A stretch of DNA of 64,000 nt, from the NCBI RefSeq assembly GCF_042427745.1, contig NZ_JBHMFA010000005.1, one strand, 5' to 3'. The position numbers and the translations under genes are program-made. Of this stretch, positions 53,112 through 60,631 are shown piece after piece. Numbering within the stretch: the stretch's first letter is position 1; every line of letters begins with the position of its first letter. Source of the stretch: Algibacter miyuki (GTDB lineage: Bacteria > Bacteroidota > Bacteroidia > Flavobacteriales > Flavobacteriaceae). Below the pieces are notes generated by a model. That model was not told the DNA's origin and ran no database searches. It saw nothing but the letters and a program-made list of their open reading frames with translations.

Positions 53112-54437
53112 ATGAAACATTCAATATTAATGATTCTCATCGTCTTTTCTTTTGGCTCTATTTCTGCGCATGAAGGCGGACATGGGCTAGATTTGAAAAC
53201 ATGGGAGCTAACAACTGAAAATAAAACAATTAATGCTGACTTTATAAAATATGAAAATGAAGAAGTTTGGCTTTTAGATGGAAACCATAAAGTGAGTATT
53301 TTTCAAATTTCGGAATTTACAGAAGTCGATCAAGATTACATTAAATCCAAAAGTGAGTTCATTCAAACTTTAAATAATAATGCAACAGTAGAAACGGAGC
53401 AACAACCTTTATCTCACTTTAATATAAGTCTTATAGCTTTGGGTATCTTTCTTTTATCTTTTTCTGTATCTAAACTGATAAAGCAAAAAAGAGCTATTTA
53501 CCTCACGCACGGCACACTTGGTTTAGTTGTGCTTTTTATTGTGTCTTGCAAAAATACAAGTACTGCTAAAACAAGTCAAACAGAAACACTTTCGAGTGAT
53601 GTTGGAATGATGCAAACTTTTTTCGAGAAATTTGATGGGGTTTCAACCCATACTGATGATAATTATCTCTATATTTCTTCAAATGGATTACCAGATCATG
53701 ACATGATGGTTGGTATCACAAATTGGCAACAACAAGTGCCTATTAATCAAAATTACACGGGTGGTAATAGTTGGGCTATACCTACGCACCCTAAAATGGC
53801 AGAGCACCCGCTATCTACAAAAACCAATTTACTTAAAGGAGCCATTGCTGTTGCAGTCAATGGAATACCTATCTTTAATCCTTTAAATAATAGAGGAGAA
53901 GATGCTAATGCCATCGGAGAATTAGACAACTGGGGCGGACATTGTGGTCGTGCAGACGATTATCATTACCATTTACCACCATTACACTTACAAAATCAAG
54001 TAGGAATTGGAAACCCGGTTGCTTACGCTGTTGATGGTTTTCCTGTCTATGGAGAAACAACAGATACATTAGATAAATATTTAGGAAAAACAAACCCAGA
54101 TGGTTCTTATCAATACCATACCATTAAAGAATATCCTTATTTTATCGCAGGTATGCGAGGCGAAGTGATATTAGATCCAAAAACAAAAGCGCCAGAAAAC
54201 CAAGTGTATCCACAACCAAGAACACAAGAATTACGACCTGCTTTAACCCCGTTACGAGGTGCAGAGATTATTGATTTTAAATCTTTAGGAGAAAATTCAT
54301 ATGCATTAACCTATAGTCTAGACTCAGAAGAATATATCATTAATTACAATTGGGACAGCGACGATAATTACAGCTATCAATTTATAAATCCTGATGGTAC
54401 ATCAACGGTTGAAACTTATAAACCTAGAGAAAAATGA
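53112..54437 (+). CDS. YHYH-domain protein with N-terminal membrane module and internal lipobox
   Basis: A 441-residue protein of unusual make-up. A signal peptide (MKHSILMILIVFSFGSISAHEGG) comes first. A small domain of about 60 residues follows ('WELTTENKTINADFIKYENEEVWLLDGNHK'), reminiscent of SHD1-like modules, then a membrane helix at about 102-118. A second hydrophobic stretch ends in a lipobox-like 'LFIVSCKN' with Cys at 146. The YHYH domain is C-terminal, with the motif at 284-287 in 'GRADDYHYHLPPLHLQN' and the YHYH-like 'YQYH' near 335. It overlaps the PEBP gene by 4 nt (ATGA). The layout looks like a fusion of a small membrane protein with a former YHYH lipoprotein. The function is unknown. 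Confidence 0.88.
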   Translation: MKHSILMILIVFSFGSISAHEGGHGLDLKTWELTTENKTINADFIKYENEEVWLLDGNHKVSIFQISEFTEVDQDYIKSKSEFIQTLNNNATVETEQQPLSHFNISLIALGIFLLSFSVSKLIKQKRAIYLTHGTLGLVVLFIVSCKNTSTAKTSQTETLSSDVGMMQTFFEKFDGVSTHTDDNYLYISSNGLPDHDMMVGITNWQQQVPINQNYTGGNSWAIPTHPKMAEHPLSTKTNLLKGAIAVAVNGIPIFNPLNNRGEDANAIGELDNWGGHCGRADDYHYHLPPLHLQNQVGIGNPVAYAVDGFPVYGETTDTLDKYLGKTNPDGSYQYHTIKEYPYFIAGMRGEVILDPKTKAPENQVYPQPRTQELRPALTPLRGAEIIDFKSLGENSYALTYSLDSEEYIINYNWDSDDNYSYQFINPDGTSTVETYKPREK

Positions 54438-55033
54438 AACATTCGAAATTTTTAGTGCTTCTGCTTGTTACGTGTTTTATGTCTTGTAAAAACAATGACA
54501 AAGCAATAACAAAAGTAAATCATGATGATTATAAAACCATCCATTCAAATTTTAAACTAAGTAGTACCGCTATAGAAAACGGTGTTCTATTGGATGCTTA
54601 CAAATGTGAAGAGAAAGTAAACGATGTGGAAAATTCCATACCACTTTCGTGGAAAAATGTACCGGATGGCACTAAATCTTTAGCCATTGTAATGTATCAT
54701 TATCCTAAAAAGGATGATAAATCAGAAATCAATTCATACCTCTTATTATGGGATATAGATCCTAAAACAACCGAAATACCATATAAAATGGCATCCAAAG
54801 GCGATTGGTTTATGGGCGGAAATAAAGACGGTACAGCGATATCCTACACATCGCCGTGTTCTCGTGGCAAAGGTAAACACGAATACACCATAGCCCTTTA
54901 TGCCTTATCAGAAACGCCTGCTACGTTACCGGAAAAACACAGTTTAAACGTAGATTACAATGCCTTTATGAATGCACTTGCAACCGTAAACATTATAGAC
55001 AGAACGACTTTAACATTTATAGACTCAAACTAA
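54434..55033 (+). CDS. YbhB/YbcL (PEBP) family lipoprotein
   Basis: A 199-residue lipoprotein: signal 'MKHSKFLVLLLVTCFMSCKN' with the lipid Cys at residue 18. The PEBP domain follows with 'IPLSWKNVPDGTKSLAIVMYH' and the anion-pocket motif 'YTSPCSRGKGKHEYTIALYAL'. Bacterial PEBP proteins are small-ligand binders with no settled function. It is translationally coupled to the YHYH gene by a 4-nt overlap, and the two probably act together at the membrane surface. Confidence 0.9.
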   Translation: MKHSKFLVLLLVTCFMSCKNNDKAITKVNHDDYKTIHSNFKLSSTAIENGVLLDAYKCEEKVNDVENSIPLSWKNVPDGTKSLAIVMYHYPKKDDKSEINSYLLLWDIDPKTTEIPYKMASKGDWFMGGNKDGTAISYTSPCSRGKGKHEYTIALYALSETPATLPEKHSLNVDYNAFMNALATVNIIDRTTLTFIDSN

Positions 55034-55046
55034 AAAAAATATAATA

Positions 55047-56063
55047 ATGATACATTTAAAGAATAGCACACTAATGATTGTTTTAGCCTGTTTTTCAATA
55101 GCAGCTTGCAAAAATGGTCAAAATAGTAAGAAAACGACATCCGAAAATTCAATAGTTTATACAGGAACAGCTTCTGTATCACAAGGATCTGCAACCGTAG
55201 TTACCCAAAATATTTTTGAATGCGATAGAGGCAGAAAAGCCCCCATTGGTACCTCTACAGCAACAGATGGCAGTAAATGGACCGTACCTGCTGAAGCTAA
55301 CTTTACAAATGAAACCTTTCCTTTTGCATCCGATTTGTTTAATCCGTGTACAAAAGTAGAATACGCATCTACAGATGAAGCCTTAGCAGCATTAGATGGA
55401 AAAGATATTATAGAAGTGGATGCCGATGGCGAAATTATTACAGCTTATGTCTTTGCCGATAACTACTTTGAAATGTATATCAATGGCGTACCAGTAGGTA
55501 AGGATAATGTACCTTTTACACAGTTTAATTCTAATATTGTTCGTTTTAAGGTGAATACACCTTTTACAATCGCCATGAAATTAGTCGATTGGGAAGAAAA
55601 TAGTGGTTTAGGTTCTGAGGCCAATAGAGGACAAGCGTTTCACCCAGGAGATGGTGGTATGGTTGCTGTTTTCAAAAATGCAGAAGGCGATATAATTGCC
55701 ACAACAGATTCTAATTGGAAAGCTCAAACATTTTACACCGCGCCTTTAAAAGATTTATCTTGTGCTTCAGAAGAAGGTGCTTTAAGATTAAGTAAAACAT
55801 GCAGTACAGAAGATTCTAATGACGGCACATCTTATTTCGCTTTGCATTGGAAAATTCCATCAAATTGGCAATCTGCAGATTTTGATGATAACGAATGGCC
55901 TAACGCCACCGAGTTTTCAAACAAAACTATAGGTGTTGATAATAAACCAGCCTATACTAACTTTATCGATGTTTTTGATAACAGCCAAGCCGATGCCCAA
56001 TTTATATGGTCTACCAACGTTATTTTAGATAATGAAGTAATTGTTAGATACACCGTAAATTAA
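55047..56063 (+). CDS. Uncharacterised lipoprotein
   Basis: A 338-residue lipoprotein: 'MIHLKNSTLMIVLACFSIAACKN' with the lipid Cys at about residue 21. The mature part is beta-rich, with segments such as 'AYVFADNYFEMYINGVPVGKDNVPF' and 'WQSADFDDNEWPNATEFSN', which resemble galactose-binding-like jelly-roll domains at the ends of extracellular enzymes. Eight or more Cys-containing spots could form disulphides. It follows the PEBP gene after 13 nt and precedes the response regulator gene. The family is not recognised. Confidence 0.78.
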   Translation: MIHLKNSTLMIVLACFSIAACKNGQNSKKTTSENSIVYTGTASVSQGSATVVTQNIFECDRGRKAPIGTSTATDGSKWTVPAEANFTNETFPFASDLFNPCTKVEYASTDEALAALDGKDIIEVDADGEIITAYVFADNYFEMYINGVPVGKDNVPFTQFNSNIVRFKVNTPFTIAMKLVDWEENSGLGSEANRGQAFHPGDGGMVAVFKNAEGDIIATTDSNWKAQTFYTAPLKDLSCASEEGALRLSKTCSTEDSNDGTSYFALHWKIPSNWQSADFDDNEWPNATEFSNKTIGVDNKPAYTNFIDVFDNSQADAQFIWSTNVILDNEVIVRYTVN

Positions 56064-56075
56064 CTGAAGTATATT

Positions 56076-56083
56076 TATTTTTG
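56076..56083 (+). promoter_or_regulatory. Possible internal promoter before the LytTR gene
   Basis: TATTTTTG matches TAnnTTTG, 25 nt before the ATG at 56108. No TTG is at the usual distance, so it is weak. It could give the regulator gene separate expression from the rest of the series. Confidence 0.3.
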
Positions 56084-56107
56084 ATACAAACCAAATCCAC
56101 TTAAATA

Positions 56108-56836
56108 ATGAGTAATATAAAAATCAGTTGTGTTATTGTAGATGATGAGCCTATGGCACTAAATTTAGTAGAAAGTTATGTGGAGAAAACCCCTTTTTTA
56201 GAGCTAAAACAAAAGTGTAGTAGTGCTATTGAAGCTATGGAGTTTATTAAAAACAAACCTGTAGATTTATTATTTCTAGACATACAAATGCCCGATTTAA
56301 CAGGATTAGAGTTTTCAAAAATGCTACCAAAAGATACGCGAGTAATTTTCACAACCGCTTTTGATCAATATGCTTTGGAAGGCTTTAAGGTTGAAGCTAT
56401 AGATTATTTATTAAAACCTTTTGATTATGCCGAATTTCTAGCCGCTGCCAATAAAGCTAATACTTGGTTTTCGTTGTTAAAAGGGAATTCGCAAAACGCA
56501 GTTTCCGAAGCAAAAGAATTTCTTTTTGTAAAATCGGAATACAAACAATTACGCATAAAATTAGATGATGTACTATATTTTGAAGGTTTAAAAGATTATA
56601 TAAAAATATGGGTAAAAGACAATCCGAAAGCTATTTTAACCCTTATGAGTTTAAAATCACTAGAGGAAGAATTGCCTGAAAGTCATTTTATGCGAGTGCA
56701 TCGTTCTTTTATTGTTTCACTAAAAAACATTGAGGTTATAGAACGTAGTCAGATTATTATCAACAACCAACGTATCACTGTTTCTGAACAATACAAACCT
56801 AAGTTTTTGGAGTTTGTGAATAATAATTCTTTGTAG
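56108..56836 (+). CDS. LytTR family response regulator
   Basis: A 242-residue regulator. Its receiver domain (about 5-120) has the acidic pair 'VDDEP' and phospho-acceptor Asp 58 in 'LLFLDIQMPDLTG', and 'AIDYLLKPFDYAEF' closes it. The LytTR DNA-binding domain covers about 135-240 ('LFVKSEYKQLRIKLDDVLYFEGLKDYIKIW', 'FMRVHRSFIVSLKNIEVIERSQI'). It closes the long gene series, and the LytS kinase at 50.2 kb is the obvious partner. Separation of the pair by five genes is unusual. Confidence 0.93.
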   Translation: MSNIKISCVIVDDEPMALNLVESYVEKTPFLELKQKCSSAIEAMEFIKNKPVDLLFLDIQMPDLTGLEFSKMLPKDTRVIFTTAFDQYALEGFKVEAIDYLLKPFDYAEFLAAANKANTWFSLLKGNSQNAVSEAKEFLFVKSEYKQLRIKLDDVLYFEGLKDYIKIWVKDNPKAILTLMSLKSLEEELPESHFMRVHRSFIVSLKNIEVIERSQIIINNQRITVSEQYKPKFLEFVNNNSL

Positions 56837-56860
56837 CTAATTACCTTCATTCCATACCAC

Positions 56861-56902
56861 ACCTGTGTTATTCCAAAATATTGAGGAATAACATAATCAG
56901 GT
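56861..56902 (+). repeat. Large hairpin after the LytTR gene
   Basis: TGTTATTCC (56866-56874) pairs exactly with GGAATAACA (56885-56893), and an outer ACCTG/CAGGT pair (56861-56865 with 56898-56902) encloses it with a 4-nt bulge. No T-run follows, so it may be a processing or stability element of the operon transcript rather than a simple terminator. Confidence 0.5.
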
Positions 56903-57085
56903 AGACTCTTCATACTCTTTATAAGATTCTTCTTTATTGAAATGATGATTATTAAGGGTTTTAATCTTCGTCTATAAAAAAGCCGATTTCATAGTGAGAA
57001 TATAAAACATGGTCTATTTCATTCTTTTTTTAAAGAGAATACTGATACTTTTAAACTTTAGAGTACCAAATAATCAAATCCAAAA

Positions 57086-57589
57086 ATGTGTAAAAATATT
57101 TTAATCTTAATTACTGTGTTATTTCTGGGATTTACAACCAAAAGTAATTCACAAATTATTAAAAATACAAATACTACAAGCATACCTGTTTTAAATTTTG
57201 ATGCTTTAGAGCCTTTATTATATACAGATTCAGAAGAGATTCATATTGTTAATTTTTGGGCAATGTGGTGTGCGCCTTGCGTTGAAGAGCTGCCAATATT
57301 ACAAGAATATCAAAAACAGCATCCTCAGGTAAAAGTAACATTGGTAAGTCTTGATTTTACTGAAGATATAGAAACAAAACTAAAACCATTTTTAAAGAAA
57401 AAAGGAATTACTACAAATGTGGTTCTTTTAGATGATCCAGACTCTAATACTTGGATAGATAAAATAGATCCTAATTGGTCTGGCTCTATTCCGTTTACTA
57501 TTATTTTTAATGCTAAAAAGCGTTCTTTTCACGAGCGAACGTTTGAGAATATAGAAGATCTTATAAATGAAATTCAAAAAATAAATTAA
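57086..57589 (+). CDS. Exported TlpA-like thioredoxin
   Basis: A 167-residue periplasmic thioredoxin. It has a signal peptide (MCKNILILITVLFLGFTTKSNS), then 'IHIVNFWAMWCAPCVEELPILQEY' with the redox pair C62/C65 in WCAPC, and 'SIPFTIIFNAKKRSFHERTF' with the cis-Pro. It would reduce or isomerise disulphides in envelope proteins or support cytochrome maturation. It is 12 nt upstream of a second thioredoxin-fold gene, which argues for one operon. Confidence 0.9.
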   Translation: MCKNILILITVLFLGFTTKSNSQIIKNTNTTSIPVLNFDALEPLLYTDSEEIHIVNFWAMWCAPCVEELPILQEYQKQHPQVKVTLVSLDFTEDIETKLKPFLKKKGITTNVVLLDDPDSNTWIDKIDPNWSGSIPFTIIFNAKKRSFHERTFENIEDLINEIQKIN

Positions 57590-57600
57590 AATCAACAAAC

Positions 57601-58299
57601 ATGAAAAAAAGCAATTTAATTTTTACCGCCATTATTTTAATGAGTAGTGTCTTTATTACCCATACTGCAAATGCTCAAGATAGAAAAGGACCACCACCAA
57701 ACGGAGAGCGCAAAGGTCCTCCAAAAGGCGGTCATAATCCTGAACAAACCAAAACATTAGAAGAAATAGGCGGATATAAGATAGGGGATGTAGCTACCGA
57801 TTTTAAACTTAAAAATGTAGATGAAACTACATTTTCATTATCAGACATTAAAGATGCGAAAGGATACATTGTTGTTTTTACATGTAATGAATGTCCGTTT
57901 GCTAAAATGTACGAAGACCGTTTAATTTCTCTTCATAATACATATGCACCTAAAGGATATTCTGTGATTACCATTAACCCTAATGTAAGCGCAGATAATG
58001 AAAAAGAAAGCTTTAGTGCAATGCAAAAAAGAGCCAAAGAAAAAGGTTTTCCGTTTGTGTATTTGGCAGATGAAAATAAAGAAGTGTTTCCAAAATACGG
58101 CGCTGTAAGAACTCCTCATGTATTTTTATTAGATGCAGAAAGAAAAGTACAATACATTGGCACTATAGATAATAATGCTAAATCGGCGAAAGATGTTACC
58201 ATTAAATATGTAGAAGATGCTATTGATGCTATAGAAAACGGAGAAAAACCAAGTCCAAATTTCACAAAAGCGATTGGTTGTCCTGTAAAAGGTATCTAA
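57601..58299 (+). CDS. Exported thioredoxin/redoxin family protein
   Basis: A 232-residue exported protein. A signal peptide covers about 1-26 (ends NAQ). A low-complexity linker 'RKGPPPNGERKGPPKGGHNPEQ' follows, then an AhpC/TSA-like thioredoxin fold from about 55 with 'IVVFTCNECPFAKMYEDRL' (Cys pair CNEC) and 'YGAVRTPHVFLLDAERKVQYIGTID' with the cis-Pro. The C-terminus 'FTKAIGCPVKGI' has one more Cys. It is of the redoxin type that often sits in Bacteroidota operons; the exact substrate is unknown. A large-loop terminator follows. Confidence 0.87.
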   Translation: MKKSNLIFTAIILMSSVFITHTANAQDRKGPPPNGERKGPPKGGHNPEQTKTLEEIGGYKIGDVATDFKLKNVDETTFSLSDIKDAKGYIVVFTCNECPFAKMYEDRLISLHNTYAPKGYSVITINPNVSADNEKESFSAMQKRAKEKGFPFVYLADENKEVFPKYGAVRTPHVFLLDAERKVQYIGTIDNNAKSAKDVTIKYVEDAIDAIENGEKPSPNFTKAIGCPVKGI

Positions 58300-58342
58300 A
58301 AAATTATACGTTTTAATTAACGTACTAAAATAGAGTTTAAAT

Positions 58343-58408
58343 AAATGCGTGTTTGTTTACGTTAGGATTTTCTTTTTAGAAATTCTTGTAATCAAAAACG
58401 CATTTTTT
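58343..58408 (+). terminator. Terminator after the thioredoxin pair
   Basis: A stem of 13 bp with one mismatch (AAATGCGTGTTTG at 58343-58355 against 58393-58405), containing a small inner hairpin in the 37-nt loop. TTT continues after it. Confidence 0.6.
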
Positions 58409-58475
58409 ATATCTATCATCTAGATAAAAAAAGAAGTCAAATGTCTTAATTTTTGCTTCCTCTAAAAAATATACA

Positions 58476-59222
58476 ATGAAACTATTCCGGAAATTAAGAA
58501 AAAATCTCATGGCTTTGGGTAAGTTTAAGTCTTACACACTTTATGCTTTGGGCGAAATTATCCTTATTGTTATTGGGATATCAATTGCTTGGAAAATTAA
58601 TGATTTAAACGATATTCGGAAAAATCATATTGTTGAATACAAAATTTACAACAACTTAAACGAAGAATTAAACAGCAACTTAAATGTATTAAAAGGTTTA
58701 ATTGATGAATACCCAGAAACTATTACTGCTATAGAAAACACTTTAAATTACGTTGGCAAACAGCCTAATGACATTACAGCAGGCGCAAAGGACACCATTA
58801 TAAATATAGCAGATAAAGATGTTAACCTTTTAGATAGCTCGATAAACTCGTTGGTTAGCACCACAAAATTTGAATTTATTGAAAGTACAGAACTCAAAGA
58901 TTTAATTGCTGTTTACCCAAATAAAATATCGATATTTAAAGAACAAGATGCTAAAATTAAAACAATAATTTCCGGTAGGTTAAAGCCTGTTTTGGAAAAA
59001 TATATTTCATTAGTCGATATGCTTCCAAATGATAATTCAAAATATGCTCATATAAAAACTTTTGGAAATAAGTCGGATTACAGCGCCCTACTAGCCAGTA
59101 AGGAATATCAAAACACGATGATAGACCGTTTATTGCAAACCAAAATTCAACTGAATAACGCGAAAATGTTACGTGGTAAAACTAAAATTTTAATCACCAA
59201 ATTAAAAGAAGAACTAAACTAA
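58476..59222 (+). CDS. DUF6090-like membrane-anchored protein
   Basis: A 248-residue protein. The N-terminus 'KLFRKLRKNLMALGKFKSYTLYALGEIILIVIGISIAWKIND' is the hallmark of the DUF6090 family of Flavobacteriia: a basic stretch, a single membrane helix at about 24-42, then an extracytoplasmic helical domain of about 200 residues. The function is unknown. The gene is solitary, between terminator-bounded neighbours. Confidence 0.85.
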   Translation: MKLFRKLRKNLMALGKFKSYTLYALGEIILIVIGISIAWKINDLNDIRKNHIVEYKIYNNLNEELNSNLNVLKGLIDEYPETITAIENTLNYVGKQPNDITAGAKDTIINIADKDVNLLDSSINSLVSTTKFEFIESTELKDLIAVYPNKISIFKEQDAKIKTIISGRLKPVLEKYISLVDMLPNDNSKYAHIKTFGNKSDYSALLASKEYQNTMIDRLLQTKIQLNNAKMLRGKTKILITKLKEELN

Positions 59223-59317
59223 AACCATTCAAAAGTGGTTCATCTAAAATCTGCCTTGTTTAAAAGATAAAATTACTGTGTTCGTCTATTCTTTTTTCTA
59301 AAACCCCATTCTAATAT

Positions 59318-59325
59318 TACATTTG
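59318..59325 (+). promoter_or_regulatory. -7 box of the EF-hand lipoprotein gene
   Basis: TACATTTG matches TAnnTTTG, with the start expected about 18 nt before the ATG at 59350. Its position rules out the longer frame that begins at 59323. The -33 region is only T-rich. Confidence 0.5.
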
Positions 59326-59349
59326 TGTCAAATAAAAACAAAATCTATT

Positions 59350-59649
59350 ATGAAAAAAGTAATACTATCTGCAGTTGTTGTTATGGGAATGACAAGCTGT
59401 AACACTGTTAAAAGCATGGACACATCAAGCATTGCAAATGCAGCAACATTATTAAGTTCTTTAAGCTCAAACTCTACAGTACAACAAATATCTAGCTTGT
59501 TTACACTATTAGATACTAATAAAGATGAGGCTATTAGTTCAACAGAAGCTATTGGCTCTGTAGCAGAAAACTTCAACGTATTAGACGCTGATAATAACTC
59601 TAGCTTAAACCTAAGCGAATTAACCGGTTTACTTGGTCTTTTAAAATAA
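59350..59649 (+). CDS. EF-hand lipoprotein
   Basis: A 99-residue lipoprotein: 'MKKVILSAVVVMGMTSCNTV' with the lipid Cys at residue 17. Two calcium-binding-type loops follow, 'DTNKDEAISSTE' and 'DADNNSSLNLSE', each with the Dx[DN]xDG-like spacing and acidic 12th position, so the protein probably binds calcium outside the inner membrane. The family is small and of unknown role. The start is set at the ATG at 59350 because a promoter -7 box overlaps the upstream alternative. Confidence 0.85.
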   Translation: MKKVILSAVVVMGMTSCNTVKSMDTSSIANAATLLSSLSSNSTVQQISSLFTLLDTNKDEAISSTEAIGSVAENFNVLDADNNSSLNLSELTGLLGLLK

Positions 59650-59694
59650 ACCCATATAAGTTATTGCAACTTTAAGTTGTTTTAAAATAACATT

Positions 59695-59745
59695 AAGCCT
59701 TTTATCTCTATTGATTAATATTAATTGAGATAAAAGGCTTTTTTT
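59695..59745 (+). terminator. Terminator after the EF-hand lipoprotein gene
   Basis: AAGCCTTTTATCTC (59695-59708) pairs exactly with GAGATAAAAGGCTT (59727-59740) around an 18-nt loop, and Ts follow. Confidence 0.88.
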
Positions 59746-59800
59746 ATTATCAAATACCCAAAATACAGGAAAAACACCTTTTTTTAAACAGTTATTCCCT

Positions 59801-59831
59801 TTTGTAGGATTAATCTTGTTTTGTAATTTTG
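59801..59831 (+). promoter_or_regulatory. Promoter of the LuxR-type gene
   Basis: TTTG at 59801-59804, a 19-nt spacer and TAATTTTG at 59824-59831. The start would be near 59838, leaving a leader of about 90 nt before the ATG at 59927. A longer frame from 59816 would begin upstream of the transcript and is rejected. Confidence 0.65.
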
Positions 59832-59926
59832 AAAATAACATAATATATTGTATTTTAAGTACAGTATTTCATTTTTCCCTCAAGAATGGCATTAATAAGC
59901 ACGTTATTAATTTAATCTGTTTTCAC

Positions 59927-60376
59927 ATGTCTGTTATGCCCAATTATCAAGTAAGAACCATTTTAGATGGTAACAATGAAGATACGATAGATCAATTGTT
60001 AAGACTTTTAATAAATGGTCAACAACTTCATGTCACTATTAACGAAGGTTGGAATAAACCTGATTCCGAACATTTATCTAGCGAGGAAGTTGATGGAGAT
60101 ACTGAAACCAACATGCAGTTAGGTAGGAAGTTTTTCAGAATAAAAGAAGAACTACAATTTGTTAAACGGAATACCGAAAAATACAACAAACTTACAAATC
60201 GAGAAAAAGAGATAATCCAATTACTAGGCGAAGGCCACAATAATCCTCAAATTGCCGAACAACTTTTTATTAGTCGAAGTACTGTAGAGCAGCATCGTAA
60301 AAACATAAATAATAAATTGAAAGTTAAATCCTTTTCAAATTTAATGCGATTTATATACGCTTTCAATCTCATTTAA
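59927..60376 (+). CDS. LuxR-type helix-turn-helix regulator
   Basis: A 149-residue DNA-binding protein counted from the ATG at 59927 (MSVMPNYQVRT). A short N-terminal region of unknown fold is followed by a charged helix and the GerE/LuxR HTH ('LTNREKEIIQLLGEGHNNPQIAEQLFISRSTVEQHRKNINNKLKVKS'). It has no receiver or autoinducer domain. It lies 255 nt upstream of the M6 protease gene on the same strand, and a CCCAA-CA-TTGGG dyad lies between them, so control of the protease cluster is likely. Confidence 0.85.
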   Translation: MSVMPNYQVRTILDGNNEDTIDQLLRLLINGQQLHVTINEGWNKPDSEHLSSEEVDGDTETNMQLGRKFFRIKEELQFVKRNTEKYNKLTNREKEIIQLLGEGHNNPQIAEQLFISRSTVEQHRKNINNKLKVKSFSNLMRFIYAFNLI

Positions 60377-60404
60377 AAAATTAAACAGACTTAATCTTTC
60401 TTGT

Positions 60405-60428
60405 CCGTTTCAATCTATTTTGAAGCGG
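60405..60428 (+). repeat. Hairpin after the LuxR-type gene
   Basis: CCGTTTCAA (60405-60413) pairs with TTGAAGCGG (60420-60428) with one G-T wobble around a 6-nt loop. No T-run follows, so it is at best a weak terminator. Confidence 0.45.
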
Positions 60429-60517
60429 AAATACCAGTTACAATTCATCTAAATTATTTTATAGTAAATACTATGAAAAACTTCCGTATACCCTATAACT
60501 ACTAGGTTTTCCTAAAA

Positions 60518-60535
60518 ATGCCCAACATTGGGTAT
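60518..60535. promoter_or_regulatory. Candidate operator of the protease cluster
   Basis: The dyad CCCAA-CA-TTGGG (60521-60532), extended by AT/AT on the outside, abuts the -33 element of the protease promoter. A LuxR-type protein, the upstream neighbour, is the obvious candidate to bind it. Confidence 0.45.
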
Positions 60536-60565
60536 TGTCTTAATAATGAAATACTTATAACTTTG
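60535..60565 (+). promoter_or_regulatory. Promoter of the M6 protease cluster
   Basis: TTG at 60535-60537, a 20-nt spacer and TAACTTTG at 60558-60565. The start is expected near 60571, about 60 nt before the ATG at 60632. Confidence 0.6.
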
Positions 60566-60631
60566 AAAAAGAAGATATGGAGGAAAGTGAAAATCCATTA
60601 AAGAGTAACTTAACTACTAAATTTTATATAG

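Noticed and set aside
59816..59926. N-terminal extension of the LuxR-type gene
   Set aside because: It would begin before the promoter's -7 box at 59824-59831, so it cannot be on the transcript.
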